From: Anaeromassilibacillus sp001305115
GTDB lineage: Bacteria > Bacillota > Clostridia > Oscillospirales > Acutalibacteraceae
NCBI GenBank assembly: GCA_042854365.1
Contig: AP031437.1
Location: forward strand, 1,922,001-1,986,000
DNA length: 64,000 bases
Direction: 5' to 3'
This document shows, piece after piece, positions 1 through 9,125 of the stretch; within the stretch, counting starts at the first letter, position 1, and each line of letters starts with the position of its first letter. Under the pieces are notes generated by a model. The model did not search any database. It had not been told where the DNA came from and saw nothing but the letters and a program-made list of their open reading frames with translations. Both the position numbers and the translations under genes were made by a program.

Positions 1-424
1 TTTCAGCAAGCGCGCACAGCTTGTCCGCTGTGCTCACCACAAAGCTTTCTGCATATTTCGGAAATGCAGGTGTCAACGGCCACATATGCTTGACGATAAT
101 ATCCTTCTCTTTTTCATTCAGCTCGAACAGGCGCGTCGCATTTGCGAGCGCTGTGATCGGGTGCATGGTCATGTGGTTTCCTTTGTGGGTGCGCCAATCG
201 TACAAATACAGGTCGTGCAGTAACCCTCCCCGCGCCGCAGAAACGGCATCCAAATGAAATTTCCGGCAAAACAAAAAGCTTAAATAGGCTACAAACAGAC
301 AATGCTGCAGGCAATTGGCGTCCTCTACATGTTGGCGAATTTCCTGCATTTTTTGTACCTTGGGTTCCTTTAATAGGTCCGCTACACATTCAAAAAACGC
401 CGTACGGTTCTCTATACTCCACAT
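1..424 (-). CDS. HD-domain protein, N-terminal part (runs off the window)
   Basis: An open frame of 141 codons reads leftward from ATG at 424 to the window edge without a stop, so the C-terminus is missing. A GAGGAG ribosome site lies about 11 bases upstream of the ATG. The protein has the spaced motifs of a small HD phosphohydrolase: a histidine in EDANCLQHCLFVA, the HD pair in RGGLLHDLYLYDW, then HP-x-TAL-x-NA, a further histidine in IVKHMWPL and DK near the end of the visible part. These are the expected metal ligands (H...HD...H...D). The family usually hydrolyses phosphate esters of nucleotides or acts on unknown small substrates; the substrate here cannot be told. It stands alone, divergent from the lipoprotein gene at 761. 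Confidence 0.72.
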   Translation of the reverse strand, partial: MWSIENRTAFFECVADLLKEPKVQKMQEIRQHVEDANCLQHCLFVAYLSFLFCRKFHLDAVSAARGGLLHDLYLYDWRTHKGNHMTMHPITALANATRLFELNEKEKDIIVKHMWPLTPAFPKYAESFVVSTADKLCALAE

Positions 425-702
425 AAAGTTTTTAACTCCTCATCAAAATTGGACTTACCGCTTCAAGTACACTATGGAGTATAACACGAAAAAAGACAAA
501 AAGTTGCTTTTTAAAAGTCTTTTAAGGCAATTGTAAGAAAACCGTAAGATTCATTTTTAATTTTAAAGAATATAAACCCTTGTTAAAGGAAACTTTTCTT
601 CTTGTTTTCACTTTTTTTACAATTCTTGAATTTTCTTAGGAAAACCGGGCAAACTTTCAGAAACGAATGTCCCGCAATCCGCCCAAAGCCAGCAACCCCC
701 GG

Positions 703-731
703 TTGACTTGAAATTTAGCGCGTGCTATCAT
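703..731 (+). promoter_or_regulatory. Sigma-A type promoter of the lipoprotein gene
   Basis: TTGACT at 703-708, a 17-base spacer, and TATCAT at 726-731 form a near-consensus vegetative promoter. The AAAGGAG ribosome site follows at 746-752 and the ATG at 761. The rest of the 425-700 gap is AT-rich with no other feature I can support. Confidence 0.75.
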
Positions 732-760
732 GAGTAAAAATTTTTAAAGGAGTTGGAAAT

Positions 761-1396
761 ATGCTGAAAAAAATAATCGCTGCCATGATGATTGCAGCTC
801 TTACATGTACGCTATTCGCCTGCACTCCCTCAGAAGAGAGCACCTCCTCTTCTGAGACAGAGTCGTCCTCTTCTTCAATGGCTTCGTCTTCGGAGGCAGA
901 GTCTTCTTCCTCTGAAACCGAATCAACTGTCTCTACCAATGAATCCGGCGAGGGGGCTACTTCTTCCAATACGATGTCCTCTGCTACTTCTACTGGAAAC
1001 GCTGCAACTGGTACTGGAACAAATTCTAAGAAGTATACAGAAACAGATGAAAATTTCACCTTTCAGGATGGCGTGTACAAGCGTATCTACGGGAACCGCG
1101 CAATGTTTGTTGTAACGAAAGACCCGGAGTCCCTGTCGAATAAGGAACTCAAAGAGCTTGCTGAGGCAACTGCCGGCCAGTATTATAAGGACAAATATTA
1201 CTGTACGGTCTGCTTTGTAAAGCCGGATAATGCCGACGGAACCTTTGACATTACGTCCAAGAAATCGGACGACCGCATGGCCACCATCCTATCCCTGCAC
1301 AAGCCGGATTCCTCTAAAATGACCATTAATCTGAAAGAACGTCCGCTCCAGGAGTATATTGACAAGCAGGTGGCAAAGGCAAAAGTAAACTCTTAA
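761..1396 (+). CDS. Secreted Ser/Thr-rich lipoprotein of unknown function
   Basis: A 211-residue protein. Residues 1-20 are a signal peptide (KK, then a hydrophobic run) ending in the lipobox LFAC, so Cys21 should be lipidated and the protein anchored outside the membrane. Residues 22 to about 88 are a low-complexity linker of Ser, Glu, Thr and Ala, typical of a flexible tether through the cell wall. Residues 90-211 form a compact domain with two cysteines (YYCTVCF) and a predicted alpha/beta pattern that I do not recognise. The start is fixed by AAAGGAG at 746-752 and a promoter just upstream. It is monocistronic, with hairpins following at 1417. Lipoprotein call is firm; function is unknown. 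Confidence 0.8.
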   Translation: MLKKIIAAMMIAALTCTLFACTPSEESTSSSETESSSSSMASSSEAESSSSETESTVSTNESGEGATSSNTMSSATSTGNAATGTGTNSKKYTETDENFTFQDGVYKRIYGNRAMFVVTKDPESLSNKELKELAEATAGQYYKDKYYCTVCFVKPDNADGTFDITSKKSDDRMATILSLHKPDSSKMTINLKERPLQEYIDKQVAKAKVNS

Positions 1397-1416
1397 ATCG
1401 CTATACTTCCTATTAA

Positions 1417-1474
1417 AAGAGGGTGTCCCAAAACTATGAATTTTTCGATTCATAGGAAAAGGGGCGTCCTCTTT
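1417..1474 (+). terminator. Long hairpin after the lipoprotein gene
   Basis: AAAGAGGGTGTCCC pairs (with G-U pairs) with GGGGCGTCCTCTTT and encloses a second perfect 7-bp stem, CTATGAA (1434-1440) with TTCATAG (1449-1455). It sits 20 bases after the lipoprotein stop and ends in a short T run. It probably terminates that transcript. Confidence 0.55.
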
Positions 1475-1501
1475 CTGTCTGGAAAATATCTCAGTTTCTA
1501 A

Positions 1502-1554
1502 AAAAGAGGGTATCCTTCCGTCATTTCATGGCTTCTAGGACACCCTCTTTTTGT
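1502..1554 (+). terminator. Second hairpin with the same stem sequence
   Basis: AAAAAGAGGGTATCC pairs with GGACACCCTCTTTTT (1538-1554), with the T-run on the plus strand. The stem shares GAGGGTRTCC with the preceding hairpin, so the two look like duplicated copies. It lies just upstream of the collagen-like gene. Confidence 0.5.
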
Positions 1555-1623
1555 GTCCATTTGCTCCTCCCAAGCATAAACTGTATTTGGAATATTCCAA
1601 ATCTTTGCTCGGAGGTAAAGAGC

Positions 1624-3165
1624 ATGAAAATTTATCCGAATGAAGAGCTCAATAACGCATGCTACAATTCCTCCTGTTGTCCACCGCCTTGCTGCCCGCC
1701 TCCACCCTGTTGTGTACCTGTTCCATGTCCGGAACCTGGGCCAACAGGCGCGACTGGAGCGACCGGGCCAACCGGCGAACGTGGTCCCATCGGACCGACA
1801 GGACCACAAGGAATTCAGGGCATTCAAGGCGTTGAAGGTCCCCGCGGCCTTACAGGGCCGACTGGGCCACAGGGCATACAAGGAATGCAGGGCGTAGAGG
1901 GGCCGCGAGGGGCCACTGGAGCTACTGGTGCAACTGGCCCTCAAGGTTTTGCTGGATTACCGGGCGCGACCGGTGCTACTGGGCCACAGGGATTACCAGG
2001 TGCCACGGGCGTTACGGGGCCAACCGGACTCACCGGACCAACTGGTGCCACAGGAGCAACCGGACCACAGGGATTGCCCGGTGTCACAGGTGCTACGGGG
2101 CCAACCGGACTCACCGGACCAACTGGTGCCACAGGAGCAGCCGGACCAACTGGTGCCACAGGAGCAGCCGGACCAACTGGTGCCACAGGAGCAGCCGGAC
2201 CAACTGGTGCCACAGGAGCAGCCGGACCACAGGGATTACCCGGTGTCACAGGTGCTACGGGGCCAACCGGACCTACCGGACCTTCCGGCGCGACCGGCGT
2301 AACTGGCGCTACGGGGCCGACCGGACCCACCGGGCCTTCCGGCGCGACCGGCGTAACTGGTGCTACTGGACCGACTGGACCCACCGGGCCTTCCGGCGCG
2401 ACCGGCGTAACTGGCGCTACGGGGCCGACCGGACCCACCGGGCCTTCCGGCGCGACCGGCGTAACTGGCGCTACGGGGCCGACTGGACCAACTGGACCTT
2501 CCGGCACGACCGGTGTAACTGGCGCTACCGGACCGACTGGGCCAACCGGGCCTTCCGGCGCGACCGGCATAACTGGCGCTACCGGACCGACTGGGCCAAC
2601 CGGGCCTTCCGGCGCGACCGGCATAACTGGCGCTACCGGACCGACTGGGCCAACCGGGCCTTCCGGCGCGACCGGCGTAACTGGCGCTACGGGGCCGACT
2701 GGACCAACTGGACCTTCCGGCGCCACAGGTGCCACGGGTGCGACCGGACCTACCGGAACAACTGTCACAGCTAATAACATGAGCACCCTTAATACGACTG
2801 GATCCACCATTGCCGTTGTACTGGCTGGTACACCGGTTCCCCTTCCCAACGAACAGGTTTTAAATACCTTTACTGCCAATGCCGCAAATACTACCTTTAC
2901 CGTACCCGCAACAGGAAACTACCTTATATCCTATTCAGTTAAAACCACAGCCTCCCTATTGCTCTCTTCACGGATTCTGCGTAATGGTACAGCCCTGCCG
3001 GGAAGTACTGTTGCACCAGCAGTTGCTGTAAGCGGCTTTGCAAACTCACAGGTTGCAAACCTGAATGCAGGGGATACCTTACAGCTACAATTATTCGGAC
3101 TTTTGGGTGCAGCTGTTTTACAGGGCGGTACGGGTGCAAGCCTTGTCGTTGTCCAATTGTCATAG
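1624..3165 (+). CDS. Collagen-like surface or exosporium protein with jelly-roll-like C-terminus
   Basis: A 513-residue protein starting at ATG 1624, chosen because GGAGG lies 9 bases upstream; a longer frame from 1528 runs through a terminator and is not credible. Residues 1-37 are Cys/Pro-rich with CC pairs separated by prolines. Residues 38 to about 380 are uninterrupted Gly-X-Thr/Gly-Pro-X triplets, which form a collagen triple helix. The last ~130 residues (from TTVTANN) are a hydrophobic, beta-rich domain like the C1q/TNF-type trimerisation head of BclA-class spore proteins. The Cys-rich N-terminus may crosslink or attach it to the spore or cell surface. The triplet region contains nine 54-bp tandem repeats. 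Spore localisation is inferred from the family and the nearby spoVAF, not shown. Confidence 0.85.
   Translation: MKIYPNEELNNACYNSSCCPPPCCPPPPCCVPVPCPEPGPTGATGATGPTGERGPIGPTGPQGIQGIQGVEGPRGLTGPTGPQGIQGMQGVEGPRGATGATGATGPQGFAGLPGATGATGPQGLPGATGVTGPTGLTGPTGATGATGPQGLPGVTGATGPTGLTGPTGATGAAGPTGATGAAGPTGATGAAGPTGATGAAGPQGLPGVTGATGPTGPTGPSGATGVTGATGPTGPTGPSGATGVTGATGPTGPTGPSGATGVTGATGPTGPTGPSGATGVTGATGPTGPTGPSGTTGVTGATGPTGPTGPSGATGITGATGPTGPTGPSGATGITGATGPTGPTGPSGATGVTGATGPTGPTGPSGATGATGATGPTGTTVTANNMSTLNTTGSTIAVVLAGTPVPLPNEQVLNTFTANAANTTFTVPATGNYLISYSVKTTASLLLSSRILRNGTALPGSTVAPAVAVSGFANSQVANLNAGDTLQLQLFGLLGAAVLQGGTGASLVVVQLS
2260..2745 (+). repeat. Nine 54-bp tandem repeats inside the collagen-like gene
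   Basis: Nine in-frame copies of an 18-residue unit, GPTGPTGPSGATGVTGAT. Variants are GTT for GAT in copy 5, GIT for GVT in copies 6 and 7, and GAT for GVT in copy 9. Just upstream are shorter 9-residue repeats (GPTGATGAA, about four copies from 2130). Such runs change copy number readily by slippage. Confidence 0.9.
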
Positions 3166-3601
3166 TATGGAAAACAAAAGCAACGGTCGCAAGTGAGAAA
3201 TCATTCGCTTCGCTTTTTATGATAGTTTCAAATTCCAATAAAATATAAAGGTAACTGAGGAACCGAAAAGATTTTTTCTTTTTCGTTTCTGAATGGAAGA
3301 CGCCGTCCTTGTCCTCTACTTGGGCGGCGTTTGTCCTGGAATGATTGTTGCCAGATTTCCTACATATCCCTTTCAAAAAGAGCCAAACTGAACCAGGTTC
3401 TTTGAAACGTCAAAGTCCCATCAAACTTTGAATTGATCGTTATAATAATTCTTATGGAATTTTCCGAACTCACGATAAGCAATTGTAAGCATCTAGTACC
3501 CTTTCAATTTGTGTGTTATGTTGTCTTGGCAAATGACAGAGAAACGCCAAAAGAGCAGTTGCAACACCTCCTTGCACTTTTCAACAGTATCTAAAAAAAC
3601 A

Positions 3602-3627
3602 AAAAGCCTAGCAGATGCTAGGCTTTC
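3602..3627 (-). terminator. Terminator of the kdp operon
   Basis: AAAGCCTAGCA and TGCTAGGCTTT form an 11-bp stem with a two-base loop. On the minus strand it is followed by TTTTTGTTTTTTT, an ideal U-run, 50 bases after the stop of the last gene in the operon. The rest of 3166-3600 holds no gene. An imperfect GC-rich inverted repeat at about 3300-3330 without a T-run is the only structure I see there. Confidence 0.8.
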
Positions 3628-3674
3628 GATCGATCTATTTCAAGGCAAAGCGTGAAATAGGAAGAAATCAAATT

Positions 3675-4565
3675 TTACTGGTAATTGAGAGGAAATAGGA
3701 TCTTGATCAATGCACGTTCTGCAGCTCGGCGGCAATCGGCTCCAAAATAAAGCCTGCGCCCCGCTCCATCAAACAGCTCAAAGGACTTTTCCTGATTGAC
3801 AACCCGAAAATGCAATTGCTCCATGGCCTCACGAAGAGCCAACTCCCATTCCATACGATCGCTAATAGAGTTCTCGGAGATTTCATCCGCGAGCCAATCG
3901 AACTCAATCGGCTCAAATCCATCCCGCAGAAAAGCATTCCACACAGCGATTCTCTGGGCAAAGCTCAGAGATAACAGGCAATCGCTGTGGGTGGCATCCG
4001 GGTCTGCTCCTACATAACAGAATAGTCCTCGAGCATTTGGATCTAAAATCAGATCTTGGGCTCTCAGGAAGTCGACATCCGTCCAAGCCATTGCTGCAAT
4101 ATCCGTATGCCAATTCATCGCTGTCAAAAGATGGCACAAACTTTTTGTTGTCTCTTCCTCTGGGCACTCAATTTGGAAACAAAGTGTCACTAGGCTATCT
4201 GTACTTCTTCCCGAAATACTCTGTTGTATAAATTGAACAGAACCATCCTCCACTTCGGTCGATAGCCGAACCGTTTCCTGATTTTTAGCCGTTCCAAAGA
4301 CACAGACTGGCCAAGCTCGATGAATTGCGGCCATATTCAAACCAAATGACTCCCAAAAATCCTCGATGTAAAATACAACGTTTTGATAAAGCACATAGAT
4401 GGTTTTTCCTTGCAGGGAACCGTGGACCACAGGAACCTCTCCCAGCCAACTATTCACACTGCTGAACAAGGAGAGAAGTTCCTGACCCGGTGTATTTCCT
4501 TGGGGAACTCTTGGAAGCGATATTTGTATACGGGATGCCTCTTGATATGGGTGCAGCAAGATCAA
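3675..4565 (-). CDS. Unknown protein, last gene of the kdp operon
   Basis: A 296-residue soluble protein without signal peptide or membrane segment; I do not recognise the family. It begins only 18 bases after the kdpC stop and ends just before the operon terminator, so it should be co-transcribed with kdpFABC. There is no ATG near the 5' end: an in-frame TGA at 4566-4568 rules out an earlier start. TTG at 4565 abuts the GAGGTGA ribosome site, while TTG at 4559 has a better 6-base spacing and may be the real start. A weak start fits low expression relative to the pump. It is acidic, with several Trp and Cys residues scattered through it. A role in potassium homeostasis is only suggested by position. 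Confidence 0.6.
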   Translation of the reverse strand: MILLHPYQEASRIQISLPRVPQGNTPGQELLSLFSSVNSWLGEVPVVHGSLQGKTIYVLYQNVVFYIEDFWESFGLNMAAIHRAWPVCVFGTAKNQETVRLSTEVEDGSVQFIQQSISGRSTDSLVTLCFQIECPEEETTKSLCHLLTAMNWHTDIAAMAWTDVDFLRAQDLILDPNARGLFCYVGADPDATHSDCLLSLSFAQRIAVWNAFLRDGFEPIEFDWLADEISENSISDRMEWELALREAMEQLHFRVVNQEKSFELFDGAGRRLYFGADCRRAAERALIKILFPLNYQ

Positions 4566-4583
4566 TCACCTCAACCGTCTCAA

Positions 4584-5252
4584 TTATTCCGCATCCACAG
4601 TCAAAAGTCCCATGGCCTGGGCAATGTCGAGATTCACCTTCAAAACATTCACGGTGTTCTCTCCAAAGATGCCCAATACCTTTCCACTTGTGTGGTTTGC
4701 GATGATTTCACGAATCTGCTCTTCACTTAAGCCGGAGGCTTCAACAATTCTCGGAATCTGAATTTCGGCTGATTCCGGCGAGATATGCGGGTCCAAGCCA
4801 GAACCAGAAGCCGTTAGAAGATCGGTCGGAATGTCTTCGCGCTTCACATCCGGATTCTTTTCCAAGAATGTTGCGATGTCTGCCTCCACTCTTTCTGCCA
4901 AAGCCGGATTGGAAGGAGCATAGTTGTTTGAACCAGAACCAATTCCGGGGAACTCTGTTCCATCATTATAGTATTGATTCCCATCTTCGTCCTCTACATA
5001 CACATTGTAGTGATATGCCGAAGGACGGCTCCACAAATAATAATCCTGGGTAAACTCTTGCCCAACATTTTCAGCGCCAACTGCCTGACCATTGACTGTG
5101 ATCATGCTACCGCCCGCCTGATGTGGGAAGAATACCGAAGAAAGACCGGACAGAACCACCGGGAACAAAAATCCGCAAAGCAGTAACAGGACGATCGTCA
5201 CAAGAACAGCCTGCTTGGTACCGTGTAGAAAATCTTTTACAGAGTCTTTCAT
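4584..5252 (-). CDS. kdpC: Potassium-transporting ATPase subunit C
   Basis: 222 residues. One N-terminal membrane helix (about residues 15-37, VLVTIVLLLLCGFLFPVVL) is followed by a periplasmic-type domain carrying the family marks WSRPSA, GSGSNNYAPSNPAL, DLLTASGSGLDPHISPE and IPRIVEASGL. KdpC is the small subunit of the Kdp P-type K+ pump, thought to raise the affinity of the complex for ATP. The domain has an insert (YNVYVEDEDGNQYYNDG) after WSRPSA, slightly longer than in enteric homologues. It follows kdpB by 15 bases, with AAGGAGG as ribosome site. Confidence 0.97.
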   Translation of the reverse strand: MKDSVKDFLHGTKQAVLVTIVLLLLCGFLFPVVLSGLSSVFFPHQAGGSMITVNGQAVGAENVGQEFTQDYYLWSRPSAYHYNVYVEDEDGNQYYNDGTEFPGIGSGSNNYAPSNPALAERVEADIATFLEKNPDVKREDIPTDLLTASGSGLDPHISPESAEIQIPRIVEASGLSEEQIREIIANHTSGKVLGIFGENTVNVLKVNLDIAQAMGLLTVDAE

Positions 5253-5267
5253 ATCGTAACGTCCTCC

Positions 5268-7322
5268 TTACAGTCCAATGAGGGTAAGCAGCGGATGGAT
5301 GAGCATATCGATAATCTTGATGCCAATGAACGGAGTAATCACACCGCCTACGCCGTAGATCATCATATTTCTTGCCAACAGCTTTCCAGATGACATCGGG
5401 CGGTATTTGACACCCTTCATGGCAAGAGGAATGAGGCAAGGAATAATGATTGCGTTAAAAATCAAAGCCGACAAAATTGCACTGTAGGGTGTTGCCAGAT
5501 CCATGATATTCAGGACATTCATTTGCGGGATGGCAAGCATGAACATTGCCGGGATAATTGCAAAATATTTTGCAATGTCGTTTGCAATAGAGAAGGTCGT
5601 CAGGCTACCGCGGGTAATCAAGAGCTGCTTGCCAATTTCGACAACCTCGAGGATCTTCGTCGGGTCAGAGTCCAAATCGACCATGTTTGCCGCTTCCTTT
5701 GCAGCAGTTGTACCACTGTTCATTGCCAGGCCCACATTTGCCTGTGCCAGAGCCGGGGCATCGTTCGTACCGTCACCGGTCATAGCCACAATCTTGCCCT
5801 CTGCCTGTTCCTTCTTAATCACATCGATCTTATCTTCTGGCTTGCACTCTGCAATAAAACCATCTACGCCAGCCTCTTTTGCAATGGTGGCTGCTGTCAA
5901 TGGGTTATCGCCCGTACACATAATGGTCTTAATACCAATGGCACGCAGGCGTTCAAAACGCTCTACCATACCGGGCTTTACAGTATCCTTGAGGTAGATC
6001 ACGCCCAGGATACGATCATTTTCACACACCGTCAAAGGCGTACCGCCCAAACTGGAAATCTTGTTGACCTGCTCATGAAGATCTGCCGGGATTTTGCCCC
6101 CTTGGGCTTTTACATACTCTTCAATCGCTTCTGCCGCACCTTTGCGGATCTTTGTTCCATTCGGAAGATCCACACCGCTCATACGGGTCTGTGCCGTAAA
6201 TTCGATGAAATTGGAGCCCTCTGTCTCTGTACTGTTGTCCCCCATCCGGCGGGCAAGTTCCAGAGTCGATTTTCCTTCCGGCGTTGTGTCATGCAAGCTG
6301 GTCAAAGCTGCACAACGAACCAGATCGCTGCGGTTGGCGCCGCCCACCGGGAAGAAGTCAGCAGCCAGACGGTTGCCATAGGTGATCGTACCAGTCTTAT
6401 CCAGAATCATCGTGTCTACGTCGCCGCAGGCTTCAACTGCCTTACCGGACATAGCGATGACGTTGAAACGAGTCACACGGTCCATACCAGCGATGCCAAT
6501 GGCGGACAGCAGACCGCCGATGGTGGTCGGAATCAAGCAAACAGCCAAGGCAATCAGTGTAGAGGTCTGCAACTGTACCCCGGAGTAGATGCCGATCGGA
6601 TACAACGTGACAATTACGATCATGAAAATAATGGTCAGGGAAACCAACAAGGTATTCAATGCAATCTCGTTCGGCGTTTTCTTACGAGAAGCGCCTTCTA
6701 CAAGTGCAATCATACGATCCAGGAAGCTGTTGCCTGGTTCCGAAGTGATGCGGATTTTCAGCCAGTCTGAAACAATGGTCGTACCACCTGTAACCGAGCA
6801 GAAGTCGCCGCCGGATTCACGTACCACAGGAGCGGATTCGCCAGTAATTGCAGACTCATCTACAGAAGCAATTCCCTCGATGACCTCGCCATCGCCGGGG
6901 ATAATTTCTCCTGCGGAGACCATAACGATATCGCCCTTTTTCAGTTCATTGGAAAGAACGATCTGTTCCGAACCGTCCTCTTTTAACAGGCGAGCCTGTG
7001 TTTCTTTCTGGGTTTTCTTCAAGCTAGCTGCCTGCGCCTTACCACGGCCTTCCGCCACAGACTCTGCAAAGTTTGCAAACAGAACCGTGATGAAGAGAAT
7101 GATTGAAACAATGATATTATAAGTACGCAGATTACTTGCCGCCTGATCGCCAAACAGGCTCGGAAAAATGGAAAGGATCAATGTAATAAAGAAGCCGACT
7201 TCTACGACGAACATCACAGGATTCTTCATCATATAGCGCGGATTCAGTTTTACAAAGGAACCAATCACAGCCTGACGCACAATTTCGGGTGTAATCAGCT
7301 TTTGATTATGTTTTTTACTCAT
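5268..7322 (-). CDS. kdpB: Potassium-transporting P-type ATPase subunit B
   Basis: 684 residues, the usual length. It is the catalytic subunit that hydrolyses ATP and energises K+ uptake through KdpA. Visible marks: the actuator TGES loop at 160-163, the phosphorylated Asp308 in LDKTGT, and the hinge GDGTNDAPALAQANVGLAMNSG near residue 500. Hydrophobic segments lie at about 35-80, 220-280 and three or more beyond 580, matching the seven-helix layout. It sits 15 bases from both kdpA and kdpC. All catalytic residues are present, so it should be active. Confidence 0.98.
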   Translation of the reverse strand: MSKKHNQKLITPEIVRQAVIGSFVKLNPRYMMKNPVMFVVEVGFFITLILSIFPSLFGDQAASNLRTYNIIVSIILFITVLFANFAESVAEGRGKAQAASLKKTQKETQARLLKEDGSEQIVLSNELKKGDIVMVSAGEIIPGDGEVIEGIASVDESAITGESAPVVRESGGDFCSVTGGTTIVSDWLKIRITSEPGNSFLDRMIALVEGASRKKTPNEIALNTLLVSLTIIFMIVIVTLYPIGIYSGVQLQTSTLIALAVCLIPTTIGGLLSAIGIAGMDRVTRFNVIAMSGKAVEACGDVDTMILDKTGTITYGNRLAADFFPVGGANRSDLVRCAALTSLHDTTPEGKSTLELARRMGDNSTETEGSNFIEFTAQTRMSGVDLPNGTKIRKGAAEAIEEYVKAQGGKIPADLHEQVNKISSLGGTPLTVCENDRILGVIYLKDTVKPGMVERFERLRAIGIKTIMCTGDNPLTAATIAKEAGVDGFIAECKPEDKIDVIKKEQAEGKIVAMTGDGTNDAPALAQANVGLAMNSGTTAAKEAANMVDLDSDPTKILEVVEIGKQLLITRGSLTTFSIANDIAKYFAIIPAMFMLAIPQMNVLNIMDLATPYSAILSALIFNAIIIPCLIPLAMKGVKYRPMSSGKLLARNMMIYGVGGVITPFIGIKIIDMLIHPLLTLIGL

Positions 7323-7337
7323 TTCAGTAGTTCCTCC

Positions 7338-9104
7338 TTACGCCCAGAGGGTGAGATGTTCCGCAATCGGGCCGAGAGCCAGTACCGGGAAGAAGGTCAA
7401 TGCAGCGAAAATGTAAACCACCGCAACAAGGATCACAGCAAACGAAAGAGTATCGGTGTGTAATGTACCGACCGATTCATTGACAAAACGCTTCTTCATC
7501 AGAGAACCGGCAATCGCCAACTGAATCACAATGGACAGATAACGGCCAAAGAACATGGCAAGTCCAGCGGTGATATTCCAGAATGCAGTGTTATCTGCCA
7601 AGCCTTCAAAACCGGAACCATTGTTTGCCGCAGAGGATGCGTATTCATACAGCACCTGAGACAAACCGTGGAAGCTAGGATTGGTAAGCCCCTCCAAGCC
7701 GGCAGGTGTTCCAACGGCAATTGCAGAGAACATGAGGATTAGGAACGGGTGGATGATGATGCACAGTGCTGTGAGTTTCATCTCACGCCCTTCGATCTTT
7801 TTACCGAGGTATTCTGGTGTACGTCCAATCATCAAGCCGCAGATAAACACAGCGAGGATGGCGTACATAATCATATTCATCAGGCCGACGCCTTTGCCGC
7901 CAAACACGACGTTCAACATCATGTGGAGTAGAGGGATCATACCACCCAATGGAGTCAAGGTATCATGCATGTTGTTGACTGTACCAGTTGTAAAGGAAGT
8001 CGTTGTTGTCGTAAACATTGCAGATTGTGCAATACCAAACCGAACTTCCTTACCTTCCATGCTACCCATGGACTGGCTTAAGCCGACATCCGCAAGCGCC
8101 GGGTTTCCCTGTGTTTCTGCCCAGAAGCAAACACTCAAACCAATCAGGAAGATAATGCCCATCGCAGCAAAGATGGTTCTTCCTTCGCGGCCATACATCC
8201 ATACGGTAAAGCTCTTGCGGGACTTTCCTTTTTGAGCTTCCAAAGCCTCTCCATTTTCCTGTGCCAGCACACGCTTGCGGTCTCTGACCATCTTGCCAAA
8301 GGTGATAACGCATGCGCCCGGCAACAACATCATGGAGTAAAGTTCGATCAAGTTGGAGATGATCGTCGGGTTCTCAATTGGGGTGGTCGAGTTTGCACCG
8401 ATGAATCCACCACCATTTGTACCAAGGTGTTTAATGATTTCCAGAGCGGCAACCGGTCCCATTGCGATGACCTGCTTCGCTCCTTCAATGGTATCTACCA
8501 CTACATTGCCGCTGAAGTTCTGCGGAACACCCTGCCAGACCAACAGAAGGCCGCCAACAATTGAAAACGGAAGCAACACACGGGTAGTAATGCGAACAAG
8601 GTCTACAAAGAAATTGCCGACATTGTCCTTGGTCTTTCCTGCAAGGCCGCGGATAAACGCGATACAAGCAGCATAACCGGTTGCAGCCGAAACGAACATC
8701 ATAAATGTGATGACCAACATCTGAGAGAGATAGGAAAGCCCCGACTCACCCGAATAGTGTTGGAGGTTGGTGTTCGTCATAAAGCTGATGATCGTATTGA
8801 ACGAAAGGGTTTCTTCCATGTTCCCGATTCCATTCGGGTTGAAAAAGCCAATGCTCTGAATTCGTAAGATAATATACCCAATCAGAACCATCACTGCGTT
8901 CGTCCCAAGCAGAGCGATCGCATAGACTTTCCAATTCATGCCTTTTTGCGGATTGATTCCGCTGACCTTGTAGATTGCACCGTCAATGCGGTTAAATACA
9001 GGATCAGCAAATGTATGTTTTCCGGCCGCAATGTGGTAAACATAAATACCCACCGGAATGACGATTATCAAATAAATGAGAATCGTCAATGCGAGCTGCA
9101 GCAT
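7338..9104 (-). CDS. kdpA: Potassium-transporting ATPase subunit A
   Basis: 588 residues of strongly hydrophobic sequence, the K+-selective channel-like subunit of the Kdp pump (relative of the Trk/Ktr family). The selectivity-filter regions are recognisable as GTNGGGFIGANSTTPIENP, TTTTSFTTGTVNN and AANNGSGFEGL, each with the central glycine pattern. The protein begins and ends with membrane segments and is not truncated. It follows kdpF by 21 bases and precedes kdpB by 15, so all subunits are made from one message. Confidence 0.98.
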   Translation of the reverse strand: MLQLALTILIYLIIVIPVGIYVYHIAAGKHTFADPVFNRIDGAIYKVSGINPQKGMNWKVYAIALLGTNAVMVLIGYIILRIQSIGFFNPNGIGNMEETLSFNTIISFMTNTNLQHYSGESGLSYLSQMLVITFMMFVSAATGYAACIAFIRGLAGKTKDNVGNFFVDLVRITTRVLLPFSIVGGLLLVWQGVPQNFSGNVVVDTIEGAKQVIAMGPVAALEIIKHLGTNGGGFIGANSTTPIENPTIISNLIELYSMMLLPGACVITFGKMVRDRKRVLAQENGEALEAQKGKSRKSFTVWMYGREGRTIFAAMGIIFLIGLSVCFWAETQGNPALADVGLSQSMGSMEGKEVRFGIAQSAMFTTTTTSFTTGTVNNMHDTLTPLGGMIPLLHMMLNVVFGGKGVGLMNMIMYAILAVFICGLMIGRTPEYLGKKIEGREMKLTALCIIIHPFLILMFSAIAVGTPAGLEGLTNPSFHGLSQVLYEYASSAANNGSGFEGLADNTAFWNITAGLAMFFGRYLSIVIQLAIAGSLMKKRFVNESVGTLHTDTLSFAVILVAVVYIFAALTFFPVLALGPIAEHLTLWA

Positions 9105-9125
9105 AATGATGTCCTCCTGTAAGCT

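Noticed and set aside
1528..1623. Extended N-terminus for the collagen-like protein
   Set aside because: The extra 32 codons run through a terminator hairpin; GGAGG is placed for the ATG at 1624.
2260..2745. Tandem repeats as a CRISPR array
   Set aside because: Units are contiguous, in frame and without unique spacers; they encode collagen triplets.
1941..2879. Long minus-strand Val/Pro repeat protein opposite the collagen-like gene
   Set aside because: It is the antisense of Gly-Pro-Thr triplets; no start signal and repeat periodicity is explained by the plus-strand gene.
5503..6770. Long plus-strand frames opposite kdpB
   Set aside because: Antisense shadows of a clearly functional gene; rich in His, Cys and Arg as expected for such shadows.
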